64,000 bases of DNA from Powellomyces hirtus (lineage: Eukaryota; Chytridiomycota; Chytridiomycetes; Spizellomycetales; Powellomycetaceae). The stretch lies in assembly GCA_025526995.1 (NCBI GenBank), contig JAHLKG010000008.1, positions 1,049,205 through 1,113,204 on the forward strand, in the 5' to 3' direction. The notes beneath the pieces were generated by a model. It was not told the DNA's origin. It was given only the letters and a program-made list of their open reading frames with translations, and made no database searches. Shown here piece by piece: positions 21,010 through 31,419 of this stretch (positions are counted from its first letter, which is position 1; the number at the start of each line of letters is the position of its first letter). Both the position numbers and the translations under genes were made by a program.

Positions 21010-21585
21010 TTTTTATTGCCCAATGTACTCAGAGGCTTTGATGATTTGTGAAGACGGGTACATCAATTCCGGCCTCGCGGAGCTATTGCTGGTGCGACGA
21101 GACTCTGTACTTTGGACCGTAAAAGTAACCGGATTAGGCGACCTCCAGTACTGCAAAGCCCGGCAATCTAATCAAAACCAGAGGGAAGGTCGACCTCAAT
21201 GGCTCCAGAGTATCAGATCAATCACATGCGCCAACTGCAGTTGAGAGAACACTGGGCTTACCGTTAGTTGTGGCCCCAAAGCACATGCATGACATAGGCG
21301 AGGAGGATCTTCTGCACTGATCCCGTCAACAATAATTAGCTGCCCCAAATAATGACATGTCAAGGAGAATGACCCTTCAAGGGCATCGACCCATCAAGGA
21401 CAATGACCTGCCAGCTTCAAGGCATTCCATGTCTCTAACACCGGGACGTTGACTTGGCATTGCAACTATCTCTCCATAGAAGAACTTTTACCTGCCTTAG
21501 GACCGTCAAAGGAGATAATCTGCTAACAGGGTTCGATTGCGACGTTATCCCCAGTGGATGTCGGTGGCCTTGTCTACCTCATTGA
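21010..21585. other. Gene-free stretch with degenerate minisatellite units
   Basis: No gene is apparent. Around 21355-21412 there are loose copies of the 17-bp unit that forms the clean array at 21784-22021 (caaggagaatgaccc, caaggacaatgacctgcc), suggesting an older, decayed part of the array. Confidence 0.5.
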
Positions 21586-21589
21586 TCGT

Positions 21590-21745
21590 TGTTTTTTACG
21601 AAGCCATGTGGATAACACTTTGCCTGGGTTCTTTATGTTGGTGCTTTTGAGAAAGGTTCCATGTTTCAGATTCTTGAAAACACCGTTCGTTTGTCTACAA
21701 TGGTGGTTCTGAGGTGGTTGTCCCGGCTTGTCAAGGCTGTTTTGG
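21590..21745 (-). pseudogene. Partial duplicate of the N-terminus of the 22645-23847 gene
   Basis: The minus strand reads KNLKHGTFLKSTNIKNPGK...LSTWLRKKQ. This matches KNPTHGTFLKSTDSKNPDKEFTTWLRHNND at the start of the C2H2 protein 2 kb away. Only about 45 residues remain, with the following sequence in a different frame, so it is a broken copy. Confidence 0.75.
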
Positions 21746-21783
21746 CGCTTAGGTAAATGGCCTAAGCGTGCGTAGTGGAGCCA

Positions 21784-22021
21784 AAGGACAATGACCTCCC
21801 AAGGACAATGACCCCCCCGAGGACAATGACCCCCCGAGGACAATGACCCCCCGAGGACAATGACCCCCCGAGGACAATGACCCCCCAAGGACAATGACCA
21901 CCCAAGGACAATGACCCCCCAAGGACAATGACCCCTCGAGGATAATGACTACCCAAGGACAATGACCCCCAAGGACAATGACTCCCCAGGGACAATGACC
22001 TGCTAAGGACAATGACCTTGC
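21784..22021. repeat. 17-bp minisatellite, about 14 copies
   Basis: The unit is aaggacaatgacccccc, with variants such as gaggacaatgacccccc, aaggacaatgaccaccc and gaggataatgactaccc. The array is open in two minus-strand frames (reading GGHCPWGVIVL) only because its unit lacks stops. It lies between the broken duplicate and the intact C2H2 gene. Confidence 0.92.
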
Positions 22022-22435
22022 TGGACCAAAAACAACCCACGCCGCTAACTGACTGCATTTACATGCGATTTACCTGGTGAGGACAAGGAGATGATTCTGC
22101 GTTAACCGCTTCAATTGCTACATATATCAGTGGGTGTTGCATGGCGGTATGAGTCTTTTTGAGGATTTGTTGACCCGAGGTCCTGCATAGAGCTGGAGCA
22201 GTAATGCGCTACCCGAAATCCCGCCAAGATCCATAATTATTCAATAGCCTTGTTGACATTGCCCATTTCTGTTTTTACTACACAACAAATGTCTATGCTT
22301 ATTGCCTTGTTGAGAAACCCATGTAAAGAATTTTATTTCGGTCAACGCTGATGCAGCACCGTGGAAGCTAACCATGCCAGCGAAAAAAGGGCCTCTGTTT
22401 GCTAAGGGCTGTTCTTACGGCTGCAACCCTTAATC

Positions 22436-22548
22436 CCATATGAGCAAATTACCTCAGGCTCTCCGACTGCCGATGTTATATGGCTAACTTTACAGCATTT
22501 AGGATCAAGGAGAGCTGAGCTCTCAGCCTGAGCTCATGGCTAGGATGG
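22436..22548 (-). repeat. Copy of the dispersed '~300-bp' repeat (core part)
   Basis: The sequence gttatatggctaactttaca, gagctgagctctcagcctgagctcat and gatggtgt is the reverse complement of the core found at 54120-54190, 57300-57365, 57930-58010 and 58990-59070. It is the leftmost copy seen. Confidence 0.75.
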
Positions 22549-22644
22549 TGTTATACAAGAATCTTGATAATTTCAGTTCATCTCTGTATCTACTTCGCGA
22601 AAACTACACTGCGAACGATGGCGGTTCTTCAGCTAAAATGCTTC

Positions 22645-23847
22645 CTAATCCGATGGAGATTTTGGGCATCGGGCTCGCTTAACTCCCTCCTCGGTTTTGT
22701 TCGTGGCGTGTCTATGCATGTTCCATGGACGCTTAGGGGAAAAGGTCTTGCCACATCCATTGAAGCATAGGAGCCTTCCCATGTTATCAAATTTTGCCGG
22801 CGGGTACTTTTGTTGTGAAGAGCGTGTGCGTTTCGTCGGCTTACGCGTCGGCTCGACCGTAACTACAATCTCGGCGTCGGGTTCACTGCCACATGAATTA
22901 GGTGCACCGCACGATGAGAAGGTCATGTTCGTAGGGCAGAGAGTTTGGGAGGGTCCAACATTTTGAGAGTCGGTCTCGGCAGCTTGGAATATGTCCATGA
23001 CGGATTCGGCGTCGACAAGATCGCAAACATGCACCGTCTCCGTAGATTCCGGCATCAGATTCGAAACCAGCGCCTCCGACAGATGCATATCTACATGCTC
23101 GTTTGCCTCACTAGCAACCTCACCAAGAAGAAGACTAGCAAGTCTGGGTGACTGGTCCGACTCGGAGGTCTCCTGCACAGGGAAGGAGGCTTGATCGTAT
23201 TCGGGACCTTCGTCGGTCAGATTGGTGGCGTCCGATGTGTGGAGGTCTTCTTCAGGCGAAAGCGTAACTTCCCGAGCATCGTTGGTTGCAGTCGCCTGAG
23301 TCGCGCGGCTCACGGTATCGACCTCGTCTAGGCAGTCCATCTGTGTTGAACAACTGTTCTCGCGTAGATCAGGGTCGCTGAAAGGCGGACGTGAAACATC
23401 CGATAGATGACGTTCACTTCCGGCAGCCAACTGCTCGTCCGCAGCCCTATCCTTCAGAGCATCAATCACGGCCGGGAGATCTTCGTATCTCTCAAAAAGC
23501 CCATCCAACACTGTGTTAGGCAGGTTCAACCACCGCCTCTCCTCGAGTTGCGAGAAATCAAGTTTAGGTAGGCTCTGCTTCAACAGGTCTGATAGGGTCT
23601 CCATATCTTTTCTCCAACACTCGTCCGCATGGTATAGCGCAACCACAATGTTGAGCCAATCATAAGGACCCAACTCGTCATTGTTGTGTCGAAGCCAAGT
23701 GGTGAACTCTTTGTCTGGGTTCTTTGAGTCGGTGCTTTTAAGAAAGGTTCCATGTGTCGGGTTTTTGAAGAACACCGTTCGTTTGTCTACATTGGTTTTT
23801 TTTCCCGGGATGAGTCTTTGTCTCTTCGCGGGGGTCATACGAGCCAT
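22645..23847 (-). CDS. C2H2-type zinc-finger protein
   Basis: The frame encodes 400 residues from the ATG at 23847. The N-terminal 110 residues are basic then helical (HGTFLKSTDSKNPDKEFTTW, YDWLNIVVALYHADECW). The middle is long, acidic and Ser/Thr-rich, probably disordered. The C-terminus has a basic patch (KPTKRTRSSQQKYPPAKF) followed by LLCFNGCGKTFSPKRPWNMHRHATNK, a single C2H2-like finger. This layout suggests a DNA-binding or chromatin protein. No known family is recognised beyond the finger. A broken partial copy lies at 21590-21745. The frame is open and uninterrupted. Confidence 0.75.
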   Translation of the reverse strand: MARMTPAKRQRLIPGKKTNVDKRTVFFKNPTHGTFLKSTDSKNPDKEFTTWLRHNNDELGPYDWLNIVVALYHADECWRKDMETLSDLLKQSLPKLDFSQLEERRWLNLPNTVLDGLFERYEDLPAVIDALKDRAADEQLAAGSERHLSDVSRPPFSDPDLRENSCSTQMDCLDEVDTVSRATQATATNDAREVTLSPEEDLHTSDATNLTDEGPEYDQASFPVQETSESDQSPRLASLLLGEVASEANEHVDMHLSEALVSNLMPESTETVHVCDLVDAESVMDIFQAAETDSQNVGPSQTLCPTNMTFSSCGAPNSCGSEPDAEIVVTVEPTRKPTKRTRSSQQKYPPAKFDNMGRLLCFNGCGKTFSPKRPWNMHRHATNKTEEGVKRARCPKSPSD

Positions 23848-23935
23848 TCGGACCGCGTTGGATAGGGGTATCAGAGGTTCTTGGGAGGCGTGTTTTGTAG
23901 CAGGCGGGTGTCCTCAGCATGCGGTGTATTAGCAA

Positions 23936-24960
23936 GGCAGGCAGGCGTCCTTTGGTAGGCTGGTGTCCTTAGCAGGGTGCCTATATATGGTTTCGCGAAA
24001 GGCTGCTGATGGTCGTTGTTCTAGGGAGATGGTTGCCCTAAGCAGGTCATTGACCTATGCAGGTGCATGTCTTCAAGAGATCAAGCTCTGTTTAAGTGAT
24101 TTACTTGGCACGTCATTGTGATTGGCTCCAGTGACCCAGGCGAGTGGTATGTGATTCAACCTGCGCTGAACCTTTTTTCTCACAATCACTTTGGGCAGTC
24201 TACCGTAGATGCTGTTATGGATTCTATGAATCCGGTGGAGTTTGGTGGCTCCAAAGATGGGCTTCCTGGGAGTTCAGACGGTGGTCTGATATGGCATACC
24301 CCCTCACCATTTCTCAGATGATTGCACGTGCAAGTCCGCACCTGCACATCCGCGTTGAGGTCATAAAGTCCAAAAATCCAATTCGCGGCTTACATGAGCC
24401 TCTACGATTTCACGTGAGGGTCCTGTGATTCGAGTGGTGGAAAATGGGCATTTGCGACCAAGTTCATAGTACACATGCGCGTGATCAGGTAAATACCTGT
24501 TTTTCAGCGGCCAACATGAAGCCTGATGAGAAGAGCAGACACAGGCCAAGACGAAGCTGACGCTAAAGTGGGCCGACACTCTGCCCTGTGCATCCGGGGG
24601 CATTGCATATTCGATGCTGATCTCGTGCCTCATACCGTGCCTCATACCGTGCCTCATACCCGCTCCCATGACGCAGGAAACTTCATAATATTCCAGCCAG
24701 TAGATATCTGGGATTTTCAAATGTCTGCCGGAAAATCAAGATGGCTACGCATTCCTATCGTCACTACAGCTCTGATCCCGAAGGTTAGCCAAGTCCCGAA
24801 ATGGTGACATTTCCAGGGGTATGGAAAGACCTGACCTTCAATTGTTTTCAGACGTAAGACATAGGGAAATGTTGAGCGTTCTAAAAGGGTTTTGTTTTAA
24901 GTTGATGTCTACGACAATACACCCACTCATGATATGAATTTCAAAATCTCAATCCGGCAT
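23936..24960. other. Gene-poor spacer with a 12-bp triplet repeat
   Basis: No convincing gene was found. 24627-24662 holds three tandem copies of gtgcctcatacc. The minus frame 24361-24720 runs through it (GMRHGMRHGMRH) but shows no other coding features. Confidence 0.5.
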
Positions 24961-24961
24961 A

Positions 24962-25957
24962 CTAAGTATTGGGTCCTATAGCTAGCGGGTGCTCTCTCAA
25001 CCATGTAATGACCTCAAGGTGATTATGTACAGTTGCATGCACCATTGCATTTCTTGTGCAGCCCTCCGTGCGGTTCTCATGTAGCCAAATGATCGTAGAG
25101 AGATGACCGTTGAGAGCTGCCAGATCCATTGCTGTTGTTGTGCATCCTTCCGGGCGATTGTAGTGGAGCCATTGAACGACGTTGAGATAACCATCTGCAG
25201 CCGCAAAGTCCATAGCGTCCTCTGTGCATCCCTCGGTGCGGTTTTCATGTAGCCAGCAAACCACATGGAGGTGGCCCTTCTCCGCAGCCAGATCCATAGC
25301 GGCCTGTGTGCATCCCTCAGTACGGTTTTCATGTAACCAACATACAACATGGAGATAGCCATTCTCCGCAGCAAGATCCATAGCGGCCTGTGTGCATCCC
25401 TCGGTGCGGTTTTCATGTAACCAGCGAACCACATGGAGGTGGCCATTCTTCGCAGCAAGATCCATAGCGGCCTGTGTGCATCCCTCGGTGCGGTGTTCAT
25501 GTAACCAGCGAACCACATGGAGGTGGCCCTTCTCCGCAGCAAGATCCATAGCGGCCTGTGTGCATTCCTCGGTGCAGTGTTCATGTAACCACTGAACGAC
25601 TCGTAGATAACCTGACTTGGCGGCGCTAACGAACAAAGTGGTTGCAATCTTGCATTGCTGACGGGTCAACCATTGCACAACTTGTAGAAGATCATTCGAG
25701 GCCGCGACTTCCAAAGTCCCCGCGTCGAACCCCTGTACGTTGTAATACATCAGCCATTCCAAGAGCTCTGTCTTGCTTGTATCGTGCAGGCTGACTGATG
25801 CTGATGTGCGCTGCACAGCAGAAGCCCAGCGGTGAGGAAGAGCCACGGTTTTCAAACGAAGCTTCTTCATCTTCTTATTGGCAAGTAAGATGGCTACCCT
25901 GGGATCTGCTTGCAGCACAAGGCTTTCACGGACAGACATGGGCAGTGTTCGGGTCAT
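24962..25957 (-). CDS. Ankyrin-repeat protein
   Basis: The frame encodes 331 residues from the ATG at 25957. After about 80 residues of N-terminal sequence (SVRESLVLQADPRVAILL) come about eight to nine ankyrin repeats of 33 residues with the consensus AMDLAAEKGHLHVVRWLHE(H/N)RTEGCTQA. Such repeats are protein-binding scaffolds and form large expanded families in chytrids and oomycetes. The central repeats are almost identical at the DNA level (99-bp units at about 25190-25590), pointing to recent repeat gain or gene conversion. There is no signal peptide or catalytic domain. Confidence 0.9.
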   Translation of the reverse strand: MTRTLPMSVRESLVLQADPRVAILLANKKMKKLRLKTVALPHRWASAVQRTSASVSLHDTSKTELLEWLMYYNVQGFDAGTLEVAASNDLLQVVQWLTRQQCKIATTLFVSAAKSGYLRVVQWLHEHCTEECTQAAMDLAAEKGHLHVVRWLHEHRTEGCTQAAMDLAAKNGHLHVVRWLHENRTEGCTQAAMDLAAENGYLHVVCWLHENRTEGCTQAAMDLAAEKGHLHVVCWLHENRTEGCTEDAMDFAAADGYLNVVQWLHYNRPEGCTTTAMDLAALNGHLSTIIWLHENRTEGCTRNAMVHATVHNHLEVITWLREHPLAIGPNT

Positions 25958-26038
25958 TTCATGGATTGGAGTGGGGAGGAATGGCGTGGGAAGGGAGTGA
26001 CCGAAAGCATTCGGGTGGATCGTGGTCTGAGTAAACGC

Positions 26039-26073
26039 GACCCTGGGGGTTGCACCCCGAGACCCCCGCGCCG
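26039..26073. other. GC-rich hairpin
   Basis: The sequence ccctgggggttgcaccccga and gacccccgcg contains complementary G and C runs. A related block (ctggggggtctcgggg...accccccag) lies at 35652-35686. No gene is present between 25958 and 26590 apart from the 3' flank of the SET gene. Confidence 0.45.
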
Positions 26074-26597
26074 CTGGTATGCAAAACGGGCTCGCATGAT
26101 GTCACGACAGTCACATGACCGATTAGCCTGCTGCCAAGATCGATGGGGCTCGCGCGGGTATGCCACTGTCACAACCACGCATTCCGGGGAGACCGATGGC
26201 ATGTATAGCGTTCCCGCGTAACACTCTGAGGATCTCGCTTATGTCGAGAGGAGCAGGACCGTCCTCCGCGGGGCATCAAGAATGGCGATAAGACAGTGAG
26301 GAAGCAACGTGGGGTGGGGGGAACTCGTCTTTATACCATCATTTTATTACTTAATAGAACATATACAAATTGACGAGACTAAGGAGAAGGTGCAATGTTG
26401 AGAACGCATTAGGAGAGTATCGGGGTACACATAGGAACGGTTGGGCACTCCCGCCTGTGACGAAAGACAATGCTTCATTTCTTGAGCGGCTGGGCCGACC
26501 TGTCGATGAGTTGGGTGTAGAAGGGTGGTGTCGCGCGAGTTATCCAAACGAAAACAATGGATTGAGTCAGCTCTGATATCGTGTACGGCATCAGGGC

Positions 26598-27578
26598 TCA
26601 AACAGCATGAAGACGGCAGCTAATTCTGTGCTCTTCCCAATGCGCCGTCTGGCAGCGTCTGCTACAGTATGGGGCGTTGTGACAACGTCCGCATACATGA
26701 TTGCCTTGTGTGGTGACAGCACAATTGAGGCATCGAAGACACTCGTCACAGTGGCAAAGTGTACCATAGTCGTCATACATCATCTTTCTCCTGGCGCAAG
26801 GAGTGAGGTTGACGCCAACACTTGCGTCGGGAAGGTAGTTGAGAGAAATAATCTCTCCCTTTTGAACGCCCTTAGAGAGTGCTCGAATCACGATCTCCTT
26901 TCCAGATCTGTCATCGACAGTCGCGTTTGCAAAGCAAGAATGGTCCGCATAACCAAGAATCGGGTAGAAGGCGCTCCCAATGATCCGTCCGTGTCCGTCT
27001 CGCAATCCATAGCTGTTGTTCGCAATAATATCAGCAACTTTGACAACGTTGACTGGAGTCATGCCGGTGACCTGTGCGATCTCTGCAGCGTCGTCGTCCG
27101 CAACCTCAGCAAGGAGCACGACTCTCTCACGAGCCCGTGTCATGGATTGAACTAAGTCCAGTGTCGCCTGGTCGTGACGAGCCGCCTGTAAAGCCAACTC
27201 ATGGAGGCTTTGCTCTTTGCCGCGACTACCTTGTCTCTCCTGAAAACCCCGACAGTATGACACTTCTGCAAATCTCAAGCTCTTGCAGACATCACAGAAG
27301 TACAAGCTCAACGAGCTCCCCGTAGCGGGCGGTGCTCGAGTCGCGCAGAGGTTGCAATACGTCGTCTCGAATTCTTGATTGATTACGAATGAGAAAGGCT
27401 CTTCTCTCAATATGACTTCGTTGCCCGCGATTGGCACAGTTGCAAGCAGATGCAGACCATGCGTTTGCGAGTGGCTCAATGCCACTTTCTCGGCACCGGG
27501 ATACACTCGTGGACCGTGTTCAGCGATCTGCGTGATTAAGCGGGTGCGGATCTCCGGGAATAGGCTTTGAAGAGTCAT
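26598..27578 (-). CDS. SET-domain protein with C-terminal MYND zinc finger (SMYD-like)
   Basis: The frame encodes about 326 residues from the ATG at 27578; the frame is open three codons earlier but without an ATG. The N-terminal SET portion (GLHLLATVPIAGNEVILREE) is followed by a CxxC pair region (CNLC...CDVC). The SET core then has LGYADHSCFANATVDDRSG (the N/D-HSC-x-N motif) and KGEIISLNYLPD. A post-SET CHCDEC and a MYND finger (CLNCAVTTQGNHVCGRCHNA, YCSRRCQTAHWEEHRISC) follow. The family methylates lysines on histones or other proteins. In classical SMYD proteins the MYND is inserted inside SET, but here it is terminal. A TATA-like tttatatcgc lies about 35 bp upstream. Confidence 0.85.
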   Translation of the reverse strand: MTLQSLFPEIRTRLITQIAEHGPRVYPGAEKVALSHSQTHGLHLLATVPIAGNEVILREEPFSFVINQEFETTYCNLCATRAPPATGSSLSLYFCDVCKSLRFAEVSYCRGFQERQGSRGKEQSLHELALQAARHDQATLDLVQSMTRARERVVLLAEVADDDAAEIAQVTGMTPVNVVKVADIIANNSYGLRDGHGRIIGSAFYPILGYADHSCFANATVDDRSGKEIVIRALSKGVQKGEIISLNYLPDASVGVNLTPCARRKMMYDDYGTLCHCDECLRCLNCAVTTQGNHVCGRCHNAPYCSRRCQTAHWEEHRISCRLHAV

Positions 27579-27788
27579 TGGAATCAAAAAGCACTGCAGT
27601 TGTGCGATATAAAGGGACCACGAGGTTTTAGCAGATCGAGGTTGTAGTGCGCAGGCCCAACAGTTTTCAGAGTTGCTTCTTGAAGTAGTATCCGATATTC
27701 GAGACCAATGTGGATGTATGGACAGATATGTATACGAACGGCAAAAGGTGTAGTGAGTTCCCTTCTTTTACACAATGCCGGCAGAGTT

Positions 27789-27802
27789 CCCCCCCCCCCC
27801 CC
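27789..27802. repeat. Poly-C run (14 C)
   Basis: Fourteen consecutive C occur upstream of the SET gene. The length may be uncertain in the assembly. Confidence 0.9.
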
Positions 27803-27846
27803 TTGTATAACAATATTACTGCTGCGTCACGATGCTGTGATCGGTC

Positions 27847-28046
27847 AAGTCTATGCTGGACTGAGAGGGTGTACCCTCTTCAATCAGCTTAATTGGATAC
27901 GTCGGGTCTATGATGGACTTTGGGTTGGGTACCATCATTTGCATCAGTCCAGCAGCTAAGTCCAAGTCTATTATAGATTGCCACCGGTGGGCTGTCTTTG
28001 CAATGTGTGAACTCATGGCCGGTTAGGGCGAGGCTGTGATAGACTC
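27847..28046. promoter_or_regulatory. Cluster of four palindromic AAGTCTATNATAGACTT-like sites
   Basis: Sites lie at 27847-27862 (aagtctatgctggact), 27905-27920 (ggtctatgatggactt), 27964-27979 (aagtctattatagatt) and 28032-28046 (ggctgtgatagactc). They lie 270-470 bp upstream of the SET-MYND start. Their dyad form and even spacing of about 58-65 bp suggest protein-binding sites or remnants of a tandem repeat. Confidence 0.5.
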
Positions 28047-28059
28047 TGCACCCTGCTGA

Positions 28060-28800
28060 CTCACCCAATCATCCCGCGTAGTGAGAAGAGAAAACGAGGT
28101 TCGCGTACTGGGGGCTCATACAGCAAGTGCTAGTGCTGTGGCGATTAAGTGTTGCTACGTGCTGAGGGGTGCTCTCGGTGCTTCGGACTCGGCTTGGTGA
28201 CATATGCTGGAATCAAACACCCATATTCTCAGAGCCTAAGGTCCTGGCAAGCATGCTTTTCGCAACTTCGATTATATAACTTCAACTCACTCTTTGAGAA
28301 TATGAGGTGAACCCTACCTTTGCTTTTGTTATGAATGCCATGCTCGGAAAACAAGAGTGAAAAGACCGCCAATCAGTATGGCGGCCCAAAGCAACTCCCG
28401 TTTGACCCCTTCGCCGTTGCATCAAAGATGCGGAAGACCATACCGACTCTCTGACATATTCAAAGTATGAGGAGCTAAGCGAACGAAATTCACAGCCTTG
28501 GGTTCGTGGCACGCTATACTTTGTAACTTAAGCCAATGGCCACTTGGCCCTGTGGACAACTGCAGCGTTTCTTCGAGTCGCTACTCTCATTCCGTCGCCA
28601 AGCGTGTTCTGAGCACTGGAAGTTCATCTTCATCCATCAACCTTAACAGAACGGACATGCTTGTAAATTTGTACGAGAACTTGTTAGAACGCCCAGGTCC
28701 GTTTCCCTGCATAGAGACAAGTATGTGTCCCAGCGGAGACATAGGTTGCAATATCCATCATAGCCTAGCTTAACGGGGAGGCCCCACGTCACGAATAAGA
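28060..28800. other. Gene-free stretch
   Basis: Short frames on both strands show no recognisable domain and no promoter logic. I see nothing firm here. Confidence 0.4.
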
Positions 28801-28808
28801 ATCTACAA

Positions 28809-28870
28809 AAGTCTATGATAGACTTACCTGAATCAATGCACTCTACCTCATCACGGTCCATCATAGACTT
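28809..28870. promoter_or_regulatory. Perfect dyad AAGTCTATGATAGACTT and a second site
   Basis: 28809-28825 is aagtctatgatagactt, a perfect 8-1-8 dyad. 28855-28870 is ggtccatcatagactt. They lie about 240-300 bp upstream of the SET-paralogue fragment. Further copies are at 31387-31403 (tagtctatcacagactt) and 32508-32523 (gagtctacgctggact). Confidence 0.5.
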
Positions 28871-29112
28871 TCTGAGCCATGTGCATCGTGCCTAAACTAA
28901 GCAGTTTGCTTACAAAGGAGAGCTACCAACAAGTCCCGGGCAACAGTGCCTCAGTGCATAGTCCTACTAGACCAGCTTTGAATACTACGGTAGGAAGCAG
29001 CCTTGAGAATCTTCCGGCTCTCTCTATCGTTTACAATCTTGACCTCGTATAACCTGTAGCTGTGTACTTTGATCCAATGATTGGCCTAGTCCCTTTCCCC
29101 GAAGCCTCTTGA

Positions 29113-29300
29113 TTGCGGATATTGTCGAGCACGGCCCGCAAGTGTTACCCTGGTTTTAAAAAAGTGGCACTGAACTACTTTCGAACGCATGGTTTACATC
29201 TGCTTGCGGCTGTACCAATCTTGGGAAATGGGATCGTCTTGCAAGAGGCACCTTTTTCCGTCTTCGTCATTGGGAGCGCTTTCCAGATATGTTGATTCTT
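29113..29300 (+). pseudogene. Fragment of a SET-MYND paralogue
   Basis: The plus strand reads CYPGFKKVALNYFRTHGLHL then LAAVPILGNGIVLQEAPFSV. This matches VYPGAEKVALSHSQTHGLHL then LATVPIAGNEVILREEPFSF in the intact gene at 26598-27578. It ends at a stop shortly after, and the SET core, post-SET and MYND parts are absent downstream. It is in opposite orientation to the intact copy. Confidence 0.8.
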
Positions 29301-29582
29301 TCTGTGGTCTGGTCTTCTCTTCAACCTCAGCTGTATTTAAAGACGGGTGTGTCGCACACAAAGCCAGAGAATATACGAAGAAAATGCGATGCACTCTTGA
29401 CAAAAGCCTTTGTTCAGCAGTGGAACGGCTGCCAAACATAACAATCGCTTGTACAGTAGGTGTGGGTCGAGTCAAGAGATCTACGAATGTTCAAAGAGGC
29501 ACAAAAGGCCTTCAATATCTACATACTCTAAACTCACGCTCCACCACATCAACGGCGCATCCCACAAGCGAGGAGAGCGTTC

Positions 29583-31416
29583 TTACTCGATAGCATTCGA
29601 CCCGATGTGTAAATAATCCTCCAATTGGCGTCGCAAACGTCTTAATGCTGCTGGCCTTCCGAGCGCCGCCTCCTGATCAACGCGGTAGGGCCATTTGGCA
29701 AGCGCCTTGTCCAATTGTGTCATGTTGGTGTGCATAACCTTATTCATCGACTCCCCGATCAAAGCAAGCAGAATTTCTGCTCCCGCAACGTCCACGAGGC
29801 GAGACACAATTCTTGCCCGCTTGATGGCATTATCCGCCGCAACACCATAAGTTTTTTTGAAATCGATGCTGGCTTTGAAATTTGGGTGTGCACCCCGGCT
29901 GACGTTCGACCATGTCTCGTACAGCATCCAGTACTCGCGAAGATGGCAAAGGGTGACTGTGTGCTGTGGCGGAATGTGCACGCATTGCCTTCTTAGGCAT
30001 ATAGTTCCTGTCAACAGACATTCACCGCTACGTTCAAAGTAGCGCCTAGCTGTGTTCTCCAGCCACGGGATCATGAAGGACGCGTCAGCCCTTTCGTCTC
30101 GACTCGGAGGAAAATTCGAGCATCCTGGGTGCATCAGCATGCTGCGGGAATTTGCTGGGATATCCTTTCCTGGGGAGGTTTTCTCCGAACATGCAGGGAA
30201 CGTGATTGAACCGACACCGGTAGTCTCTTCGGATTCCCCAGCAGCCATCTTCCAGGAATCGGAGATGTCGAGGGAATTTGAGATGAGGTCTTCATCGCAC
30301 ACCGGATGATGAGTTGACTCCAGACTCGAGGCGGCGGTCTCTGTCGTCATAGCTATCGTCGTACCCGTGTCAGAGTTGGGGGGAGTGAAGTCCGTACACA
30401 TAAAATAGTGTAGAACAGTGGCGCCAGATGGTTTATCCGATTGCTGTTGCCATGCCACGTGGGCAGCGTCGAGAAGCTGAGGAGATGGCGGAGGCGACGC
30501 TTCTGGCTCGGAAACAATTGTGACGGAACCACGAGCATCCTCGAAAGTATCTGGTATGCCGCTTGCATCGCCGTCATGTGCGCCGGTGCTACCTATATGG
30601 ATTTTGCATTGCTTGGTTGCGATAGCTTCACCCCCAATTGGCGCAAACTCCATGAATGGTCTCGCTTTGCTGATGATTAGAGCCTTTGTCGGGTTGGTCT
30701 TCAGCTTCTTGCGAGAAGGCGATCCCAACGAATCCAATGCAAAGGGCATACGTTTGACGGAAGTTGACTCAACCGAAGGGCCCGGGTTGTCAAGAGCCAA
30801 GGTGCACAGGCAACTCATTCGCCGCATGCTGCATGTTCTGAACTACGGGCACATCGTTTCCATTCGTGTTATGAGACGCGAATACTTTATGTTGAGAGGC
30901 ACCAGCGGTTGCGTGAAGTTCCTCACTGTGTCGCTCAGGTAGAGGTGCTCTAACGTTTGCCAGCCAAGTTTCCGTGAAGGCATTGTCAGCCGAATCGTTT
31001 TGAGAGTAGACGGTGTCTTGGCCCAATCCAAGGGCGGAGACACCGCACTCGGACTGGTCATTGCGAGCCGAGTTTGTCTTCAAGTGGGCGTTCTTGTCGA
31101 CCCCAAGAGCAGTGAATAAAGCACGGCTAGAATCGGGCGACTTGACCCCAGCTGCTTCGGATAGGGCCTCATCGACCGGTCGGTGAATCCTGTCATGGTG
31201 GTTCACTTCGTGTTTCGTTGCGGAGTCATGAAGGATGGAGAAGGGTATAGTGTTACTGTTGGTAGCAACAATCAGCAGTGGCGTGTATTGCCCGGCTTCG
31301 TTCGTGTTAGGCCTCATGACAACCACGCAGATGGTAATTATTTTGGCACGCGTTCCCTCGGTTTCCGCGCTTTTGGGTAGTGAACCTAGTCTATCACAGA
31401 CTTCACAATGTATCAA
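29583..31416 (-). CDS. Large unknown protein, two frames probably joined by a short intron
   Basis: Two minus-strand frames, 31416-30790 and 30827-29583, overlap by 38 bp. A 40-bp GT/AG intron (gtgcaccttg...ggttgag, about 30801-30762) would join NELP to STSVKR in frame and give about 600 residues. Without it there are two genes. The N-terminal half is polar and low in complexity. The C-terminal 190 residues are compact and helical (WLENTARRYFERSGECLLTG, LREYWMLYETWSNVSRG, GVAADNAIKRARIVSRLVDV). No family is recognised. The 40-bp intron is short compared with the 53-74 bp introns elsewhere in the window. Confidence 0.5.
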
Positions 31417-31419
31417 TCC

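Noticed and set aside
21784..22021. CRISPR-like array
   Set aside because: The units are adjacent with no spacers, and the window is eukaryotic.
21749..22058. Long minus-strand frames reading GGHCPWGVIVL repeats
   Set aside because: They are by-products of the 17-bp minisatellite, whose unit lacks stops. The array length is not a multiple of three and several frames are open at once.
24997..25647. Second frame inside the ankyrin gene
   Set aside because: The 99-bp repeat keeps other frames open. Only the main frame gives ankyrin consensus.
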